In this document: piece after piece, positions 23,627 through 36,215 of the stretch
How the letters are laid out: every line of letters begins with the position of its first letter
Numbering within the stretch: the first letter of the stretch is position 1
Assembly (NCBI GenBank): GCA_003586115.2
Contig: QVOM02000034.1
Location: 144,155,988-144,219,987 of the forward strand
Direction: 5' to 3'
Origin: Salvator merianae
Lineage: Eukaryota > Chordata > Lepidosauria > Squamata > Teiidae
Length of the DNA stretch: 64,000 nucleotides
Program-made: the position numbers and the translations under genes
Notes under the pieces: model-generated
Seen by the model: the letters and a program-made list of their open reading frames with translations, nothing else
What the model was told of the DNA's origin: nothing
Databases searched by the model: none

Positions 23627-24151
23627 ACAGGCACTTTGTGCACTTACCTTTAGGTCAGAATAGGAAACTTTGAAGTCCTCTTCTAGGGTTCATCGATCCA
23701 CATGTTAATCTAGATTTATGATGCTCACACACTCCATCCATAAAAAATTGAATGTGATCCTGCTCAGGGAGGTCCTGGTTAGGATCATCAGCAAATCCAT
23801 TTAAACAGGTCTACCAGCAGACCAGTAGGCCGTAGTCCATAACAGATGCATGCAGAAGGTATGCCTCCTGTGTTTGGGATTATTGAGGGATGGGCATTTC
23901 AGTGGTATACTAAAGCTTCATACCAAAATAGGTTCCCCAGTGGCTCTGAGGATAGGAACACTCATTCCTAACCCTCAGAAGCCAGCACCAAAGCTCACTT
24001 GAGCTTTGAGGCTGTGTGTTAGTCTGGACTAGCACCATGATGCTGGTGGTGCTGTTTCAGTCTTCACCTTTCTGTGGTCCAAAGCAGTGGGCCTGGTTAG
24101 TTCTAACTCACTAGTTCAAATCACAGAAAGCTAAATGCAGAAAGGGCCACA
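23627..24151. mobile_element. TIR transposon, GGGCC family, decayed copy
   Basis: The element is 23630-24148 (519 bp), with 3-bp direct repeats ACA at 23627-23629 and 24149-24151. The left end ggcactttgtgcactt is a diverged form of the TIR. The right end is aatgcagaaagggcc. The interior has the family's landmarks: 'acaggtctaccagcagacc', 'catttcagtgg', 'aggaacactcattcctaac' and 'tttgaggctgtgtgttag', shared with 25092-25618 and 61065-61555. Nothing is encoded. Confidence 0.7.
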
Positions 24152-25091
24152 GTAAGAAGAGTGGAATTGATTATCTTGAGTGATGATGGAATTCATGTTG
24201 GCTGGACAGACATCTTCTCAGGACTGGGATTTATCCATGAAACAGAAGCTTAGCCCATTAGTCCAGAAGATTAGTCCAACAACTTATTTGCTTATTTAAT
24301 GTTCCCCTTTTATAAAGAAGGCCAGAACTGCTGTACAACAAATAATATAAAGTATAAAAAAATATATATGCATCAAAATAAAATATAAAAGGATGAAGCT
24401 TAACAAAAGCAAGAGGAGGAGGAGGAACACATACCTTATTGGAAGGGATATGTTAATCCATTGCTCTCAGCACTGTCCCACATATTTTGGTCAAAATAAG
24501 AGCCACAGTGCTGAGATCACATTGCTTCACCTCTCCCCATCATGGTTTATTTGTTTATATCCTACCCTTCACCCAAACGTCTCTGGGCACATTGCAAAGC
24601 AATGCAGGTACTTCACAAATGCCACAAAACCAGAGACTTCTTATGGGATTTTCCCTTCAAATCCTCTTCACATTTATCTAGGAATTCCTCTCTTCTAGTT
24701 TAGTAGGTTACTCACAAAGCAATAAGGGTTATGCATACAGTTGCCTATAAGGTGGGAGGTAAGTAAAAGGCAATTACAAATGCCACACATCACAGAGCCT
24801 TCTGTCCCTCTGCAACCTGAGCAAACACAAAGTACAGCTTTCAAATGACTATTTCATTTATTGAAGGGGGAAAAAACCCTAGGAGGAATGGGAACAAATT
24901 AAGAATGAGACACTAGGGAAAAAAAAAAATTCCTGACTGTCAAAACTATTCATCGGGGAAACAGCCTGCCACACATAGGCTGCTTCCAAATGGCAAGAGG
25001 CAATCACAGGATCTAAAGAAGATCCCTCAATTGCCTCTTGCCATCTACCAGCAGATGTGAAGAGCAAACATGGGGTTACTTTTCAAAATGA
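24152..25091. other. No gene recognised; LINE-tail-like scraps
   Basis: At 24290-24390 and 24540-24620 there are tail-like words ('tttatatcctacccttcacc', 'gctgtacaacaaataatat') common at the 3' ends of reptile LINEs. No coding relic is attached. Confidence 0.45.
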
Positions 25092-25618
25092 GGGACATTT
25101 CTGCACTGGCCCTTAGTTTGGTTCCAGTTGGAGACCACGGATTTCCTTTCCACATGTTAATGCAAAATATGGGAGGCCCCACTCACTGCTGGTACACTTC
25201 ATCTGCATAAGATGGAGCATAATCAAAATCAAAGGGGACTTGATATGGATCACCAGTAGACCTCAATTTCTCAGTCTACCAGCAGACCAGCACGGCATAG
25301 TCTGAAACGTGGTGGTATACAGAAGATGTGCCTTCATGTTCTGGGCTACTAGGGGGCCCATTTTGGTGTCACACCAAAGTGTGCCACTGAAATGAGATCC
25401 CTAGTGGCTCCAAAGCTAGGAACATTTGTTCCTAGTCCTTCAGAGCCTTCAGTGTTCTGCTCTGAGACTATGCGAGTCTTAGAGCTGGTGTGAGGGCTGG
25501 TCTGGACGTGCACTATCATGCAGATGGTACTGTTCCAGAACATGGTCCAAACCAGCAGGCCTTGGCTGGTCCAGATCCACTAGTTTGGGTCACTTTTTTT
25601 TCTGTGCAGAAAAGGAAG
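25092..25618. mobile_element. TIR transposon, GGGCC family, decayed copy
   Basis: The left end gggacatttctgcact and right end gtgcagaaaaggaag are diverged TIRs. The internal landmarks ('ctaccagcagaccag', 'ggggcccattttggtg', 'gaacatttgttcctagtc') run in the same order as in 23630-24148. No matching duplication is visible (TGA against ACA). Non-coding. Confidence 0.65.
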
Positions 25619-26360
25619 ACAAATTCTAGCAATATGAGTTCCTTAGAAAAAAATTGGTTTGGTGATGCTCAGGGCAGTGACTGAACACACTTCTTGAAAA
25701 TATAACAGATGCATTCAGGGAAATTGTAGGCAATCATACTAGTACTTTGTATCACTGTACTGCTGGAAAACATACCTTTTCCGAAGATTGCTTAGAAGTG
25801 GACAAATCCAATGTCAGCATCCAGCTGTGTTATAAGGAAGACATGGAACTGAACCTTCTTTCTTCTCTGCATGGAACTGAGAAAAGGCATAACCTCTGAG
25901 AGCCCATTTATTATCTCACTGCAAGTAAATTAATAACTTGCATGCATCATTATTGGTTCAGCTCTCTCATGTTCAAGGCAATATTTAACTTTCAAATGAG
26001 TTAGCAAGAACTCTTCATCCTCGACAGACAACTATAAATATGAGAGGCGAAACTACATTTAAGGTGAAAGCAATAAGCTTAACCTAGCCCTGACTTGCTA
26101 TTTGTCCTCTAAAGTTTGGGCTCTTTATTTTCTCTTAGCAGCCTCCCACATAATTCAATGTAATAAATGCAAGAAGAACATGATTATCTAAAAAGAATCC
26201 TTGGTTTGCATTATTTGAAGCCTTAAAATAGCTATTTTGTAGCAAGCCATAAAGTTTAATGTAGAGGATGAATCCAATAAAAATAACTCATCTTCAATCT
26301 CTTTTCCTAAAGGGTTGTGACCTTATCCACATTTGCCTTGTTCATTGGTTTCAGAATGTG

Positions 26361-26364
<4 letters not shown>
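25619..26364. other. No gene recognised
   Basis: AT-rich, apparently unique sequence. Confidence 0.5.

Positions 26365-26446
<82 letters not shown>
26365..26446. repeat. Compound (CT)n-(CA)n-(GA)n microsatellite
   Basis: About 15 CT units run directly into about 11 CA units and then about 15 GA units. The CT and GA arms are reverse complements of each other, so the tract can fold with the CA block as the loop. The open frame over it is an artefact. Confidence 0.97.
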
Positions 26447-26447
<1 letters not shown>

Positions 26448-26450
<3 letters not shown>

Positions 26451-27289
26451 GGCCTCTCTAGGTAAAGTGGTCCCAGAATGCCACAGGGACCCAGTGGGCA
26501 AATATGTGTATCCCCCATCAAGCTTGTAGACTACCCCAAGGTATGAAATCCACCTTCTGAAGTACCCTCTGCTCACCCCCCCAAAAAAAAATATCCTGAG
26601 GGTGGGTCACTCCCTTATGTCCTGGACCATTGCATAAACGTTAAATTTGAACACAACAGTAAGATACAGGTAATTTATTAGCTTTCCTTCCTTCCTCTTC
26701 TCCCATTCGACTGCTTCTTCTCTTGTTTTCAATTGGCTGTAGTTGAACAAACAATAAAAGTTGGACAAATTGTGAAGTTTGCATTCTCATACATACATAC
26801 ATGGATTTTAGTTCACACAATTTGTCCAAGTTTTGTCATTTGGGCCAATGTAGAGATAATGATTTTTTACATATCCTTAGAGAGAAAGGAAAAATGGGAT
26901 TCGTATTATACACTGCATATAAGCATTGACAGGTTATGACAAAATGTCTAATAAGTTTCCTTGCAAGTGTCTGCTATAGGACGTATGCCAAATAATGTAA
27001 GTTGAACTAGGTCCTCAGTACATGGTATAAATAGGGTCATATTTTTACTCTTCCAGTATTAGAGTAAGTCTTACAGTTGTTAGGAGACTGTAGTAGGTAA
27101 CAATTTCTGCCCTTATTTGTCAGTGTCTGAGATATGGATATATTTTAAAAAGTGTGAATATCTGAAAACATTATATATTATTCCTATGCAAAGTGTGTGT
27201 ATGTCTAATTGCTTCTACCTATAAAGGCATAATGTTTAAATATTGCCAGAGCATAGCTTTTATGAATTACATCATGAGCGATTAGTTAC
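26448..27289. other. No gene recognised; small inverted repeat
   Basis: An imperfect inverted repeat lies at 26761-26829: ttggacaaattgtga pairs with tcacacaatttgtccaa across a loop of about 36 bases. No flanking duplication or known element was found. Confidence 0.5.
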
Positions 27290-27745
27290 AGATTAGACTA
27301 CTGTAATATATTACACCCTTGAAGATAATCCAGAAGCTAGAACTAGTGCAAAATGCAGCTGTTTGGCTGCAAGGAATTTCTGGCTGGAAGCACATCATGC
27401 TGGTCTTGAAGGAACTGCACTGGTTGCCAATTAATTACCAAGCTCTGTTCAAGGTGTTGACATTGACCTATATTGACCTAAATGTCTTGGGCCCAAATAT
27501 CTGAAAGAGTGTCATCTTCCATGTATACCTGCCTATACTTTAAAATTATAAAGTGAGGGTCTTCTTGTAATTCCACTACCCTCAGAGGTACAAAGGGGTG
27601 CAGCACAAAAGAGGACCATTTATGTGGTGGCCCCCAGCTTAGAATCATCAGGTCTGTTCATCAGGTTCATCAGATCAAATTTATACATTTTATATTTTTA
27701 CTGTTGTGAAGAGTAGGATATAAATATGAAAATGAATAAATTAGT
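27290..27745 (+). mobile_element. L2-like LINE 3' fragment
   Basis: The frame from 27319 encodes KLELVQNAAVWLQG and then LKELHWLPINYQALFKVLTL, which matches the conserved end of L2-type ORF2 proteins (LQ-VQNAAARL-TG ... L--LHWLPV--RI-FK-L-L-YK-LNG--P-YL). The tail 'gaagagtaggatataaatatg' at 27708 is the usual L2-type 3' end. It is 5' truncated and decayed. Confidence 0.8.
27319..27504 (+). pseudogene. L2-like reverse transcriptase C-terminal relic
   Basis: Sixty-one codons are open. The conserved words are LVQNAAVWL near residues 8-17 and ELHWLPINY near residues 32-40, followed by FKVLTLTYIDLNVLGP, corresponding to FK-L-LTYKALNG-AP in active elements. Only the thumb and C-terminal part remain, so it has no activity. 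Confidence 0.78.
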
Positions 27746-27997
27746 CAATTTAATTATATCTTTATTGTAGAGGCATTTTAAAGTTCACCAGACTAAAAAT
27801 AAGGTATTTATTTTTCACTGGATAAGTTTTAGCCTGAACGCTACAAAAACGCTACAGATGTTGATGTCACATAATTGAATTTGTTTTACTGGCAACATAT
27901 ATTTGTGCAAAGTTATTACAGCTCATTTTTACTGATGATAGTTACAACCTTTAATAACTGTGGTCTTGCTGTAGCCAAGGATGCATCATACCAAACT

Positions 27998-28700
27998 AAG
28001 GCTGTTTTTGCACTTGTGTTGGTTGAAGCACTCCAGCTGTGGTATCTATAGGAACTGTTTCCTGCTGGAGCAGTCACTCTGTCCTGGGAAAAGGCACCTG
28101 CACCTGGATGGCCTGTCCTGGGGCAGGCTGCACACTGCACACCACGTACACCTGCTGTCACCCTCACTGCCACCTGTTGCTATCACCAGTCATCCCCTGC
28201 GATTCCTCACAGGCCCACGTCATGCCCTGTGCCACCCTGGCTGCTCCATATCAGCCTATACCACTCCTGCCACCCCACACTGCCTCCAGCCACCTCCTTC
28301 CACTTTGCCCCACCCCTCATGTCACCATGTCACTCTGAAGCATGCTTGAGCTTTGGAGCCTACTGTGAGGTGTCCAATGACCAGGAACTAATGTTCCTGG
28401 CCTTGGAGGCCTAGGGGGACTCATTTTGGTGGGGCACTTCTGTGTGCCACTGAAATTGGTCCCTTGCTAAACCAGCCCATGAAGACTATACATCCTTCCA
28501 CATGCTTCCCTGGGCCAATTTACTCATGAGGAAACAGTGGTAGACCTGTTAAAACAGCTCCTCTGCTGCCCTAGTCTAGGTGGCCATTTTGGGCCTCCTT
28601 CACTGGTTTATGCTGTGTCCAGTGTGGACACAGTATGCTAGCAGGGGTGGGGTCTCTCCAGATTGCACAGGAGTGTGGAAGAGAGTGGCACAGAAGAGAG
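27998..28700. mobile_element. TIR transposon, GGGCC family, decayed
   Basis: The left end ggctgtttttgcactt resembles the TIR. Internal text 'aggaactaatgttcctgg', 'ggggactcattttggtg', 'gtagacctgttaaaacagc' and 'gtctaggtggccatttt' matches the family in reverse order to 61065-61555. The right border is uncertain, near the word 'aggagtgtggaagag' at about 28668-28682. GC-rich parts at 28080-28330 give open frames on composition alone. Confidence 0.6.
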
Positions 28701-31700
28701 TTTGTTGCCATGATTTATCAGTAAGTGTAGGATGCCCTGAGATACCAATAAATGCTGCAGTGGCACATACTGGCAATATGCCACCACTGCAAATGATATT
28801 TAGTACCAAAAATGTCTTCTGATCACTTTAACATGAAAACAGGATCAAAATGCAGTTGGTAAAAATTATATTCCATAATGTTTTCGGACCAAAAATACTT
28901 GAGAGTGGTCTGTCCACTTTATTATGTATATAACCCAGTAACATCTATTTACACAAGGGTATCATACATCAGCATTCCAAAACATACAAGGCACAGAATT
29001 TATTGTACAAGAAAATGCTCAATTTGAAAAGAAATATATACTGTACGTTATGATATATCATAAGATTCAGAAATCCAGATCACCTTTCTTTAACATATAA
29101 TCAGGTCTCTTCCATGAAAATTCTTGGAAAGAAATTTATGAAATAGAAAGTTGAGCTTATGGGGAAAATCAGTCAATCAATAAAATGAAACCCACCAACC
29201 TTAGCATTCCGCTTTCAGCAAAATAGTTACTATTTAGCACCAGATAGGCTTGAAACATGATGCTAAACTTAGCTAACAAAGAACTGTAGCTTTCCTAACA
29301 CTGAGTCGCCCTGAGACCTTCTGGCGAATGGTAGCATTCAAACATTTGATGATGGTATCAGCAATAGTATGTTTCTTTGCAGCAAGGAGATCACAAAGGC
29401 CCTGGTCTTCCTCATGTAATGACAGTTCTTCCAAATGTAGTAGGGTTTTTGGGATGCAGAAACAAAAGATGTATCAATTGTTTCCATAGCTACTACCCCA
29501 TAGAAATTCAAAGTCATCCATCTATTTGTTTGGAAATTTTTGTGACGGAAACAACACAGACAGTTCCTTGCTTTATCTATTCCACAGGGTACCCAAGAAA
29601 AGGCAACTGCACTCTGTCTTCTTCAGCTGGCTCTATGTTCTGTGGCACCAAGTGACATTTTCAGAGACTGGATAAAAAAGCAGAAAGAAAAAATGTAGAA
29701 GGTGGGGAAGTATATATTTTTTTTTCCTTAGGTTCACCAGCTATTGCATGCATCTGACTTTTTTCATCATTTTTCCTTAGCTGACAGTTATTTTATTTCT
29801 TTGTTCTTTTGCTTATTATTCTGAAGAGTATTTAAGCTGACAGAGTCTGAACACTCTGCCATGAGCCATAGTCAGCTATTTTATTATGTTTTAAGCTATG
29901 CACCACTGCACACCATTAGAAATCCCAAACACTCCAAAATAAAAGGAATGATGTGGGAATGTATCTATTCTCTCGTACACATGGACACTGTTAGAGAAGA
30001 ATCTATCCTTAATACAGAATGAGTACTGTTACAGCCATAGATGATTGTCCTTAGATGAGAGGTGCCCAGAAATATTTGCTATCTCAAGAAGAATTTTGAA
30101 AAACAAGGATGGATAGTCACAATGACATATTTACCCAAAATGAGTCTTATCTTTTTCTGTTCTAACTTGTCCTTGACTGACTTGCAAGTAAATAAAAAAA
30201 AAAAAGAAGAAGAAGTGAAGGGCAAATACTGTAGCAAAACATCATTGGCCGTTATGGTCTATTAAAAGCAAACCATTTAAATGTAATACCACAAGATATG
30301 GATCAAATAGTTCTGATTATAAGAGTCTATTAGAGAATGCAGATTTGCCAGCATCCAGATAAAAACGCAAAAGCCCTGCTTCCTTAGCTCCTGGAAATCA
30401 GTCTGTTGAAGCAAACGGTGCTGTGTTGATTTACAACAGCTGGGGATTTGGCCCATTAGGTTTTGTGGAATCTTCTTTTTAGCAGTTCTGCAATGTGATG
30501 ATTATTACAAGGTCCATGGAGTTGGCTTTAGGCACAGGGAGGAATGAGAAGAACTTTGTTCATAGTAGCAGGTTGCTGTGAATTAGAATATGGAAGAGAT
30601 ATTTTCTGTTTCAAATTTGAAGGAGTATTGCCTTCATTTCTAAGAATATTGGAGTGTTTAAGGCCTCATCTGCAGTATTCAATCACTCATGCTTCATTTG
30701 CTAAATAATCTTGTTGACCGCCATTAAAGGAACCATAATACCTAGCCAGATGGACTCAAGTCTGCCTCAGCAAGATGGTTCTTAAGTTATCATCTGTGAG
30801 AATGTTTTTGATTCCTCTTTCACCACAGTATTATTTAACCTGCTCTGAAGCCACTACTTTTTTGTTTTTTTTACCTGCATTACTGTATACATAGCTTGAG
30901 AGTATCTTCACTTCAGCAAGTTATACAACAGCTCTGTATGCAGGATCTGCTGAGTCTTGGGTACCAGAACTTGAGACCACTCACAGAGAAGGAGATTAAG
31001 GTAGTTTTGGAATCAACTCTGACGGTGACTGTGTATTTTTTAGAGAAGTGTACAAACACGTTTTCTGGTTTAGTTTGATTCAAACTGAAACCCAAAAACT
31101 TTGAACTTGTTCTAACTGAACTTCAACATTTTCAAAGAAGTTGGAAGTATGACTCAAATGTTAATTGAACAGTTCTACACAGGAAACAGTGGAAGAGAGC
31201 AGTGGAGGACTTTTAACTGGGAACTCAAAATTGGCATCAGGGTCTGTGAGGCCATTGGGAAGGGCCCTGCCAAGTCTCAGGACAATCAGATGCTCCCTTG
31301 ATTTTTTAGGACTGTTTTTCTAAAATATCCCATTTGTTCCTATGGATCAGGTCAGTTATGAAGAGAAGAGAGAAAGGGAGTTGATCTTGGGGAGCTGGGA
31401 TGTCAGGTATGGCATAGCACGACATCCCTGCCATGAACTGTGTTTGGCCTCTTCTCATGGGTGGGAAGAGTTTAGGTAAGAATCTGCTTCTTGGGTGTTG
31501 TATATAATATAAACAGAAAGCCTGTGCAAAGCATGGCACTCTCAGTGTAAATAAGTTGCTGTGTCAACCTGCTGTTTAATAAACACCTAGGATGTTTTCA
31601 AGCATGGTCCCTTTGATTCAGCATTCACCAGTATCACAGCGAGTGCTGCCCATGCTTCACTGTGATTGACCCATGTCTCTATCACTCCAATGTTATGTCT

Positions 31701-31919
31701 GCTACGTGAAGGCAGGGCTGAACTACATCCATATCAAGGTTTCAAAGACGATCTTTGACATTCATATGAGGAACAATAGAAATTGCTGCAACTCAGTCTT
31801 TGAAACCTGTAAAAACTTTGGAGCTTATCTTGGAAGCTTATGCAAGCTTTGAAGATGGAGATGCAGCATTTTCCTTGTTCTGTACTAGGTGCTGAAGTGC
31901 CAATGCCTGGAACAGAACA
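28701..31919. other. No gene recognised
   Basis: Long stretch of mostly unique AT-rich sequence. 30896-31078 is open on both strands but shows no known domain. The text just after it ('gtgtacaaacacg', 'tttgattcaaactgaaaccc') could be an old hAT remnant. An A-rich run lies at 30190-30210. Confidence 0.45.
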
Positions 31920-32345
31920 GACAGTGTTAGTACACTTGGGGTGTGGTCCCACATTGTAAATTTAATCTGTATTGCAGGAGAATGAGGACTGAGTATGTGT
32001 TCCAGTCGTTCCCACATTTGCATTATAATACAGACTCAGTTCAGACTTGCTCATTCTCACACCTCATTTTTCCTGTGCTCAGCATGGGGAAACTGTACCT
32101 TTCTGTCTTCACCCCTCACCAAATTCCCCTCCCTGTGCAGTCAGTGATTGGCTGCAGTCCCATTCAAATATTGATTTCACAGGGGTGGGAAAGTCAAACT
32201 CAGTCCTCTATATTTCTCTGCTGCCACCTCAGAACATGGGTTCCCTTGGTGGTGTTACTGGTCATTTGCTGTTTGCTCTTTCTCCCCCTCCAACCTATCC
32301 ACCCAAGCAGAATTTCAATTCTACGTCTACCAGACAATGAAACTT
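31920..32345. repeat. Dispersed repeat C, copy 1
   Basis: This stretch corresponds to 43310-43690 in the same orientation. Shared words in order include 'cgttcccacatttgcatt', 'gactcagttcagac', 'gcatggggaaac', 'ttggctgcagtccca', 'ctgctgccacctca' and 'tatccacccaag'. The copies differ by many substitutions, so they are old. The 135-codon open frame at 31943-32350 is inside the repeat and has no counterpart frame of equal length in the other copy, so I do not call it a gene. The two copies again share text at 33600-33670 and 44260-44330 ('ccagcaggaactgaa', 'taaatgccatgtc'). Confidence 0.7.
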
Positions 32346-35300
32346 CTTAAACGGCAGATCACAATTTCTGCTTCTTTGCAATTGCAATTTTGCATAATTG
32401 TGCAATTTCAGAGTCTCTTAAAAGCAGGGAGAGCTCCATGAAAATGGGGAAACCTGTGGTGTGTGTGTGTACATTATAATGACAGTGAAGTTAGTGGTTA
32501 GCAAATGAACTCCACCTCACCTCCCCCCGAGACACCCACAGCAACATGTGTCCCTCTATGTTTGTCATGTGTGGTACCGATGACAAAATTGATGGTGACA
32601 TGGGTTATATGTTGGAGTAAAAGGACTGCACCCCCAAACAGGCACAGCTGAAGTGTACACAAACCAGCATGCACCCCCACCCCCAACATTCTTGAAAAAA
32701 ACTGTTCTGTGCTGTTTGCCCTGGAACTGTTAAAGCACGGTGCCAATTTTATGTGAAAGTCTTATTCCCAAATGGGTGCATTCATATAGATAACCTTTGT
32801 CCATTACATTTTGGCTTTCCTTCTTCTTCAAAAAATTCTCCTAGATTTCTTGTTTCTTGCCCCTCCTAGTTTCCCTTCTTCTTCTGACCTGTCTTCTTTC
32901 ATCTTTATTTTTTTAATCCAGTGATAACATTCTCTAATTTTTGTAGAAAGTCAATAAAGGGTTTCCCTCTACCATACCTTAGTAAATAAAATTCTGGTTT
33001 AAAAGGAATATTTTTAAAAGCCTTCTTTTAATGAAAGGAAATGTTGTTTTCCTTGTGCATTGCCAAAGGAAAATGGAGGAAACATCATGTCCTTCTTGCA
33101 GGTACAGGAGAAAGGAAAATGTTGATACATTGTCCTTTTTGCAGAGATGGGAGAGAAAGGAGGAGATATGCATTTTGAGAGTGGTCTGTGGTTCCCAGCC
33201 AACTATAGAACAGGGTGTTGTGCAAGGTAAATAGCTTCCACTGCACCATCTCTTAATTAAAAAATTAAACAGAAAAAAAAAATCAATCTGAAGACACAAA
33301 ATAGGACAACACAGCAGAAACCAGACAATATATGCCAGGTGGTATTCTCTCTTTCTTTCCTAATTGTAACATTCTCACCCTCCTGAGTACAATGCCCACA
33401 ACAAAGTCTATCATTGGATGGCAGGAAATGGGAATCTCTCCCTCTGCATGCTCCCCAAAAGTATGGTCCCGTCCTAAATAGTCTACTTGCACATTCTCAC
33501 ATTGCAAAGTAAAACAGGCTAATGATCTGAGAACTCATTTAATCTGAATGCAAAGTAGTCCTGATTTCAGCAATTTAGTCCAGAAAAACTAAGGAAAGGC
33601 AAAATCATGTCGGGCCAGCAGGAACTGAAGACAGACTGTAAACTGGTTAAATGCCATGTCAGAACACACTCTTTCAGACCTTTTCAAACAGGTCCACTGC
33701 CAAACTGGGATAGAGAGCCCTGAGGACAGTTCGGGACCGGAATGATTCTAGTACCATATGGAAGAAGACTACTAGAAAACAGATTGTTCAGGTATACCAG
33801 GCAAATGTGGAAAGGCTTGAAGGGTTTCCTTCATGGCTGAAGATGATGATGGAATAAACTTGCCACATAATGCCAGAATGCATGTACTTCATGAATGATA
33901 AATGAATGATATGTGAACAAGTAATTAAATAACTATAATGCAGTAATGCAGAGAGGTGATCCATACCCCATTTTGCTAGCAGTCAGTAGACTTTGAACTA
34001 TCTTAGATTAAAACACTATTTACCATCATTAAAAGTGAGCTGCAAATCATACCAACTCCTTTGGAATCCAGCACTTTACACACTCTGAGGAGGAGGAGGA
34101 AGGAGGAGAACAGCTATTTTGTTGCAAAATATGGACTTTCAAAAAATAGCAATGGCATTTGTTTCCAGGTTTACAAGATGATCATTTGGCTATCATCGCA
34201 TCTTCCCTGAGAGGTGATACCTCTGTTTCATTTCTAAAACTGAGCAGTTTAAGAAGATGTGATTGAGAAAAATGGTTGCTATTGGAGGTTACTGGTTAAG
34301 TTTTCAAAATGAACAGAATGTAGGAGGGGAATTTGTGTTACCCTAAAAATGTCTAGGTTGAGGGAGGGCAGGATCTGCTGTAGCCGTTGAAATGAATTTC
34401 CACTGAATCACTCCAATGAGTGTTGCAACCTCTTCTTGTGTAGTTTTATATCATCTGATCCTGGGCTACATCTCCATTTCACAGTCAGGATGCCTGTGCC
34501 CCCTCCCAAGATATTCCTCTGCATACCCCATCAGGCTGAACCTTTGTGAGTTCCCTGCCTCCCATGAAAGAGTAGGTTTGGCACACAGCATTTCCGGCCT
34601 ACTTTGGTTCCCCTTTCTTTGCCTCCCTTTCTGTTTGAGGCATGGCACACTCAAATTAGCTGGAGACCTCTACTGGAAGTAGTGCACGCTATTTTCAAGG
34701 GTGAAAAAAAGCATATTTTGAATTGCTCTCTAAGTTATCGGAGGGCGAGTCTCACAGTTGATGACTATGACCCAAACCCACTCCCCACTCCTTTTTTCAC
34801 AAATAGCAGCCACATGAGCCATTTTGTCATTCTCCTTCATCACCACACGACTCTCAAGTCACCTGAGGGAGGAATGCTTCATTCCTTTTTGCTGTCATCC
34901 CTTTTACTCCCTGGAAGACCCTTTTCTTTCACTTTCTTTGATTTTGGGATTTAAAGAAAGTCTGTGTAATCTTCCTTAGCATTAGAGGCAGAAGCTTTGT
35001 GAATAATACCATATGAAATAGTCTCTTTTGCTTAAAAAAGCAAACAAACAAAAGAAAACTGCCTCCAAAACTGGTATATGGCATTATTTGAGTTTCTAGC
35101 CAATTGATGTGAGAAAGCCATTCAAGTGGAAATGAAGAGGACAGGTTGATCGTGGGGACTTTGGAAACGTTAGGGGGCTGAGCTGACTTGAACTGGCAGC
35201 GGCTAAGTAGAAGAGGGCCTAGATCCCTGCACCATCAATATACACCAAGAAAAAATGAGCAGAATCTGCCCTCTCACTCACAAACATCTGTTGAGCCTTG

Positions 35301-35730
35301 TTGCATCTCCTCTTTCCTCCCCCTTAGCCACATGGGGTGAGTTCAGATGTCCCCCCCCCCCGACCTCTTTAGGTATGAAACACCTCTGGGATGCCTCCAG
35401 CTTCCAGGGAAGCGATTTCCATGGCTGTCCCATGAATTGGCTTGAAAGTAGCAGCCAGCACCTGTTTTGGTCCTGCATGGTTTCCAGCTGTATCATACGG
35501 GCACAAGCGGACCCCTTGATTCAGCATGCAGTGGTTGCTCTGAGGTCATAACATCTTGTCCATCCCTTGGTGTACCTTTGGAGGTCCAAGGAAGTGAAAT
35601 GTGCAAATACTCCACTTTGGGTGTGAACTCCATCCTTATCCAAGAATGTTGGAAGCCCATGAAATTCCTAACTAGTAAATTGATTCATAGGCTCTTCTTA
35701 TACAGGTCATTTTCACTCTTATCTTCTTAG
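32346..35730. other. No gene recognised; end of repeat C at 33600-33670
   Basis: The segment 32620-32760 ('actgcacccccaaacaggcac', 'gcactgttt' words) may extend repeat C toward its relative at 43700-43800. 33600-33670 matches 44260-44330. A purine-rich (GAG)n-like run lies at 34087-34110. No exon was identified. Confidence 0.45.
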
Positions 35731-35734
35731 CCCG

Positions 35735-36215
35735 GTCCAGCAGGAGTGGACCAGTCTGGAACTGTTCTGGTAGCAGGAATAGATCCACAGTCTTGGGATA
35801 AGCCTTATGCATTGAGAAGGTTGTCCTGGGGCAGCCCACCCACACACACACACACTGACTCCAGAGATTGCACTATCTCTGGAGCAACATCTGGGTGCAC
35901 TCGCACTAGAAACTGAAGTTCCTCACCTTGGGAACCCATTTCAGTGGCGCAATTTGGTCTCCCTATTAAACTGAAACACGGAAGTGTTTGCCCTTCCACA
36001 TGGCTCCCAGGGCCAGTCTAGCCATTGCTGAAATAACAGTAGATCTATAAAATCATAGCTACTGGTGTCCTGGTCTAGGCAACCATTTTGGTCACCTAGA
36101 CTGAGTCGTGCTCCATTCCACTATGGATGGAGAGCCCAGGGAAAGGAGTGACCCTCCCTTCAACTCTAGCATGCGAAAGAGAGGGTCCAGGAGGGGGTCA
36201 GTCCTTGCACTGGAA
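35735..36215. mobile_element. TIR transposon, GGGCC family, reverse orientation
   Basis: Internal landmarks run opposite to 61065-61555: 'gttcctcaccttgggaaccc', 'atttcagtggcgcaatttgg', 'cagtagatct', 'ggcaaccattttgg'. A (CA)n run is at 35838-35854. The termini are too diverged to fix exactly. Confidence 0.55.

Noticed and set aside
27981..28349. Overlapping open frames of about 100-120 codons, rich in Pro, His and Cys
   Set aside because: Composition effect of a C-rich segment of a decayed TIR transposon; several frames are open at once.
30896..31078. 60-codon frames open on both strands
   Set aside because: No domain was recognised and the neighbouring text resembles an old repeat.
31943..32350. 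135-codon plus-strand open frame
   Set aside because: It falls in dispersed repeat C, and the second copy at 43310 has no equivalent long frame, so the frame is not maintained.
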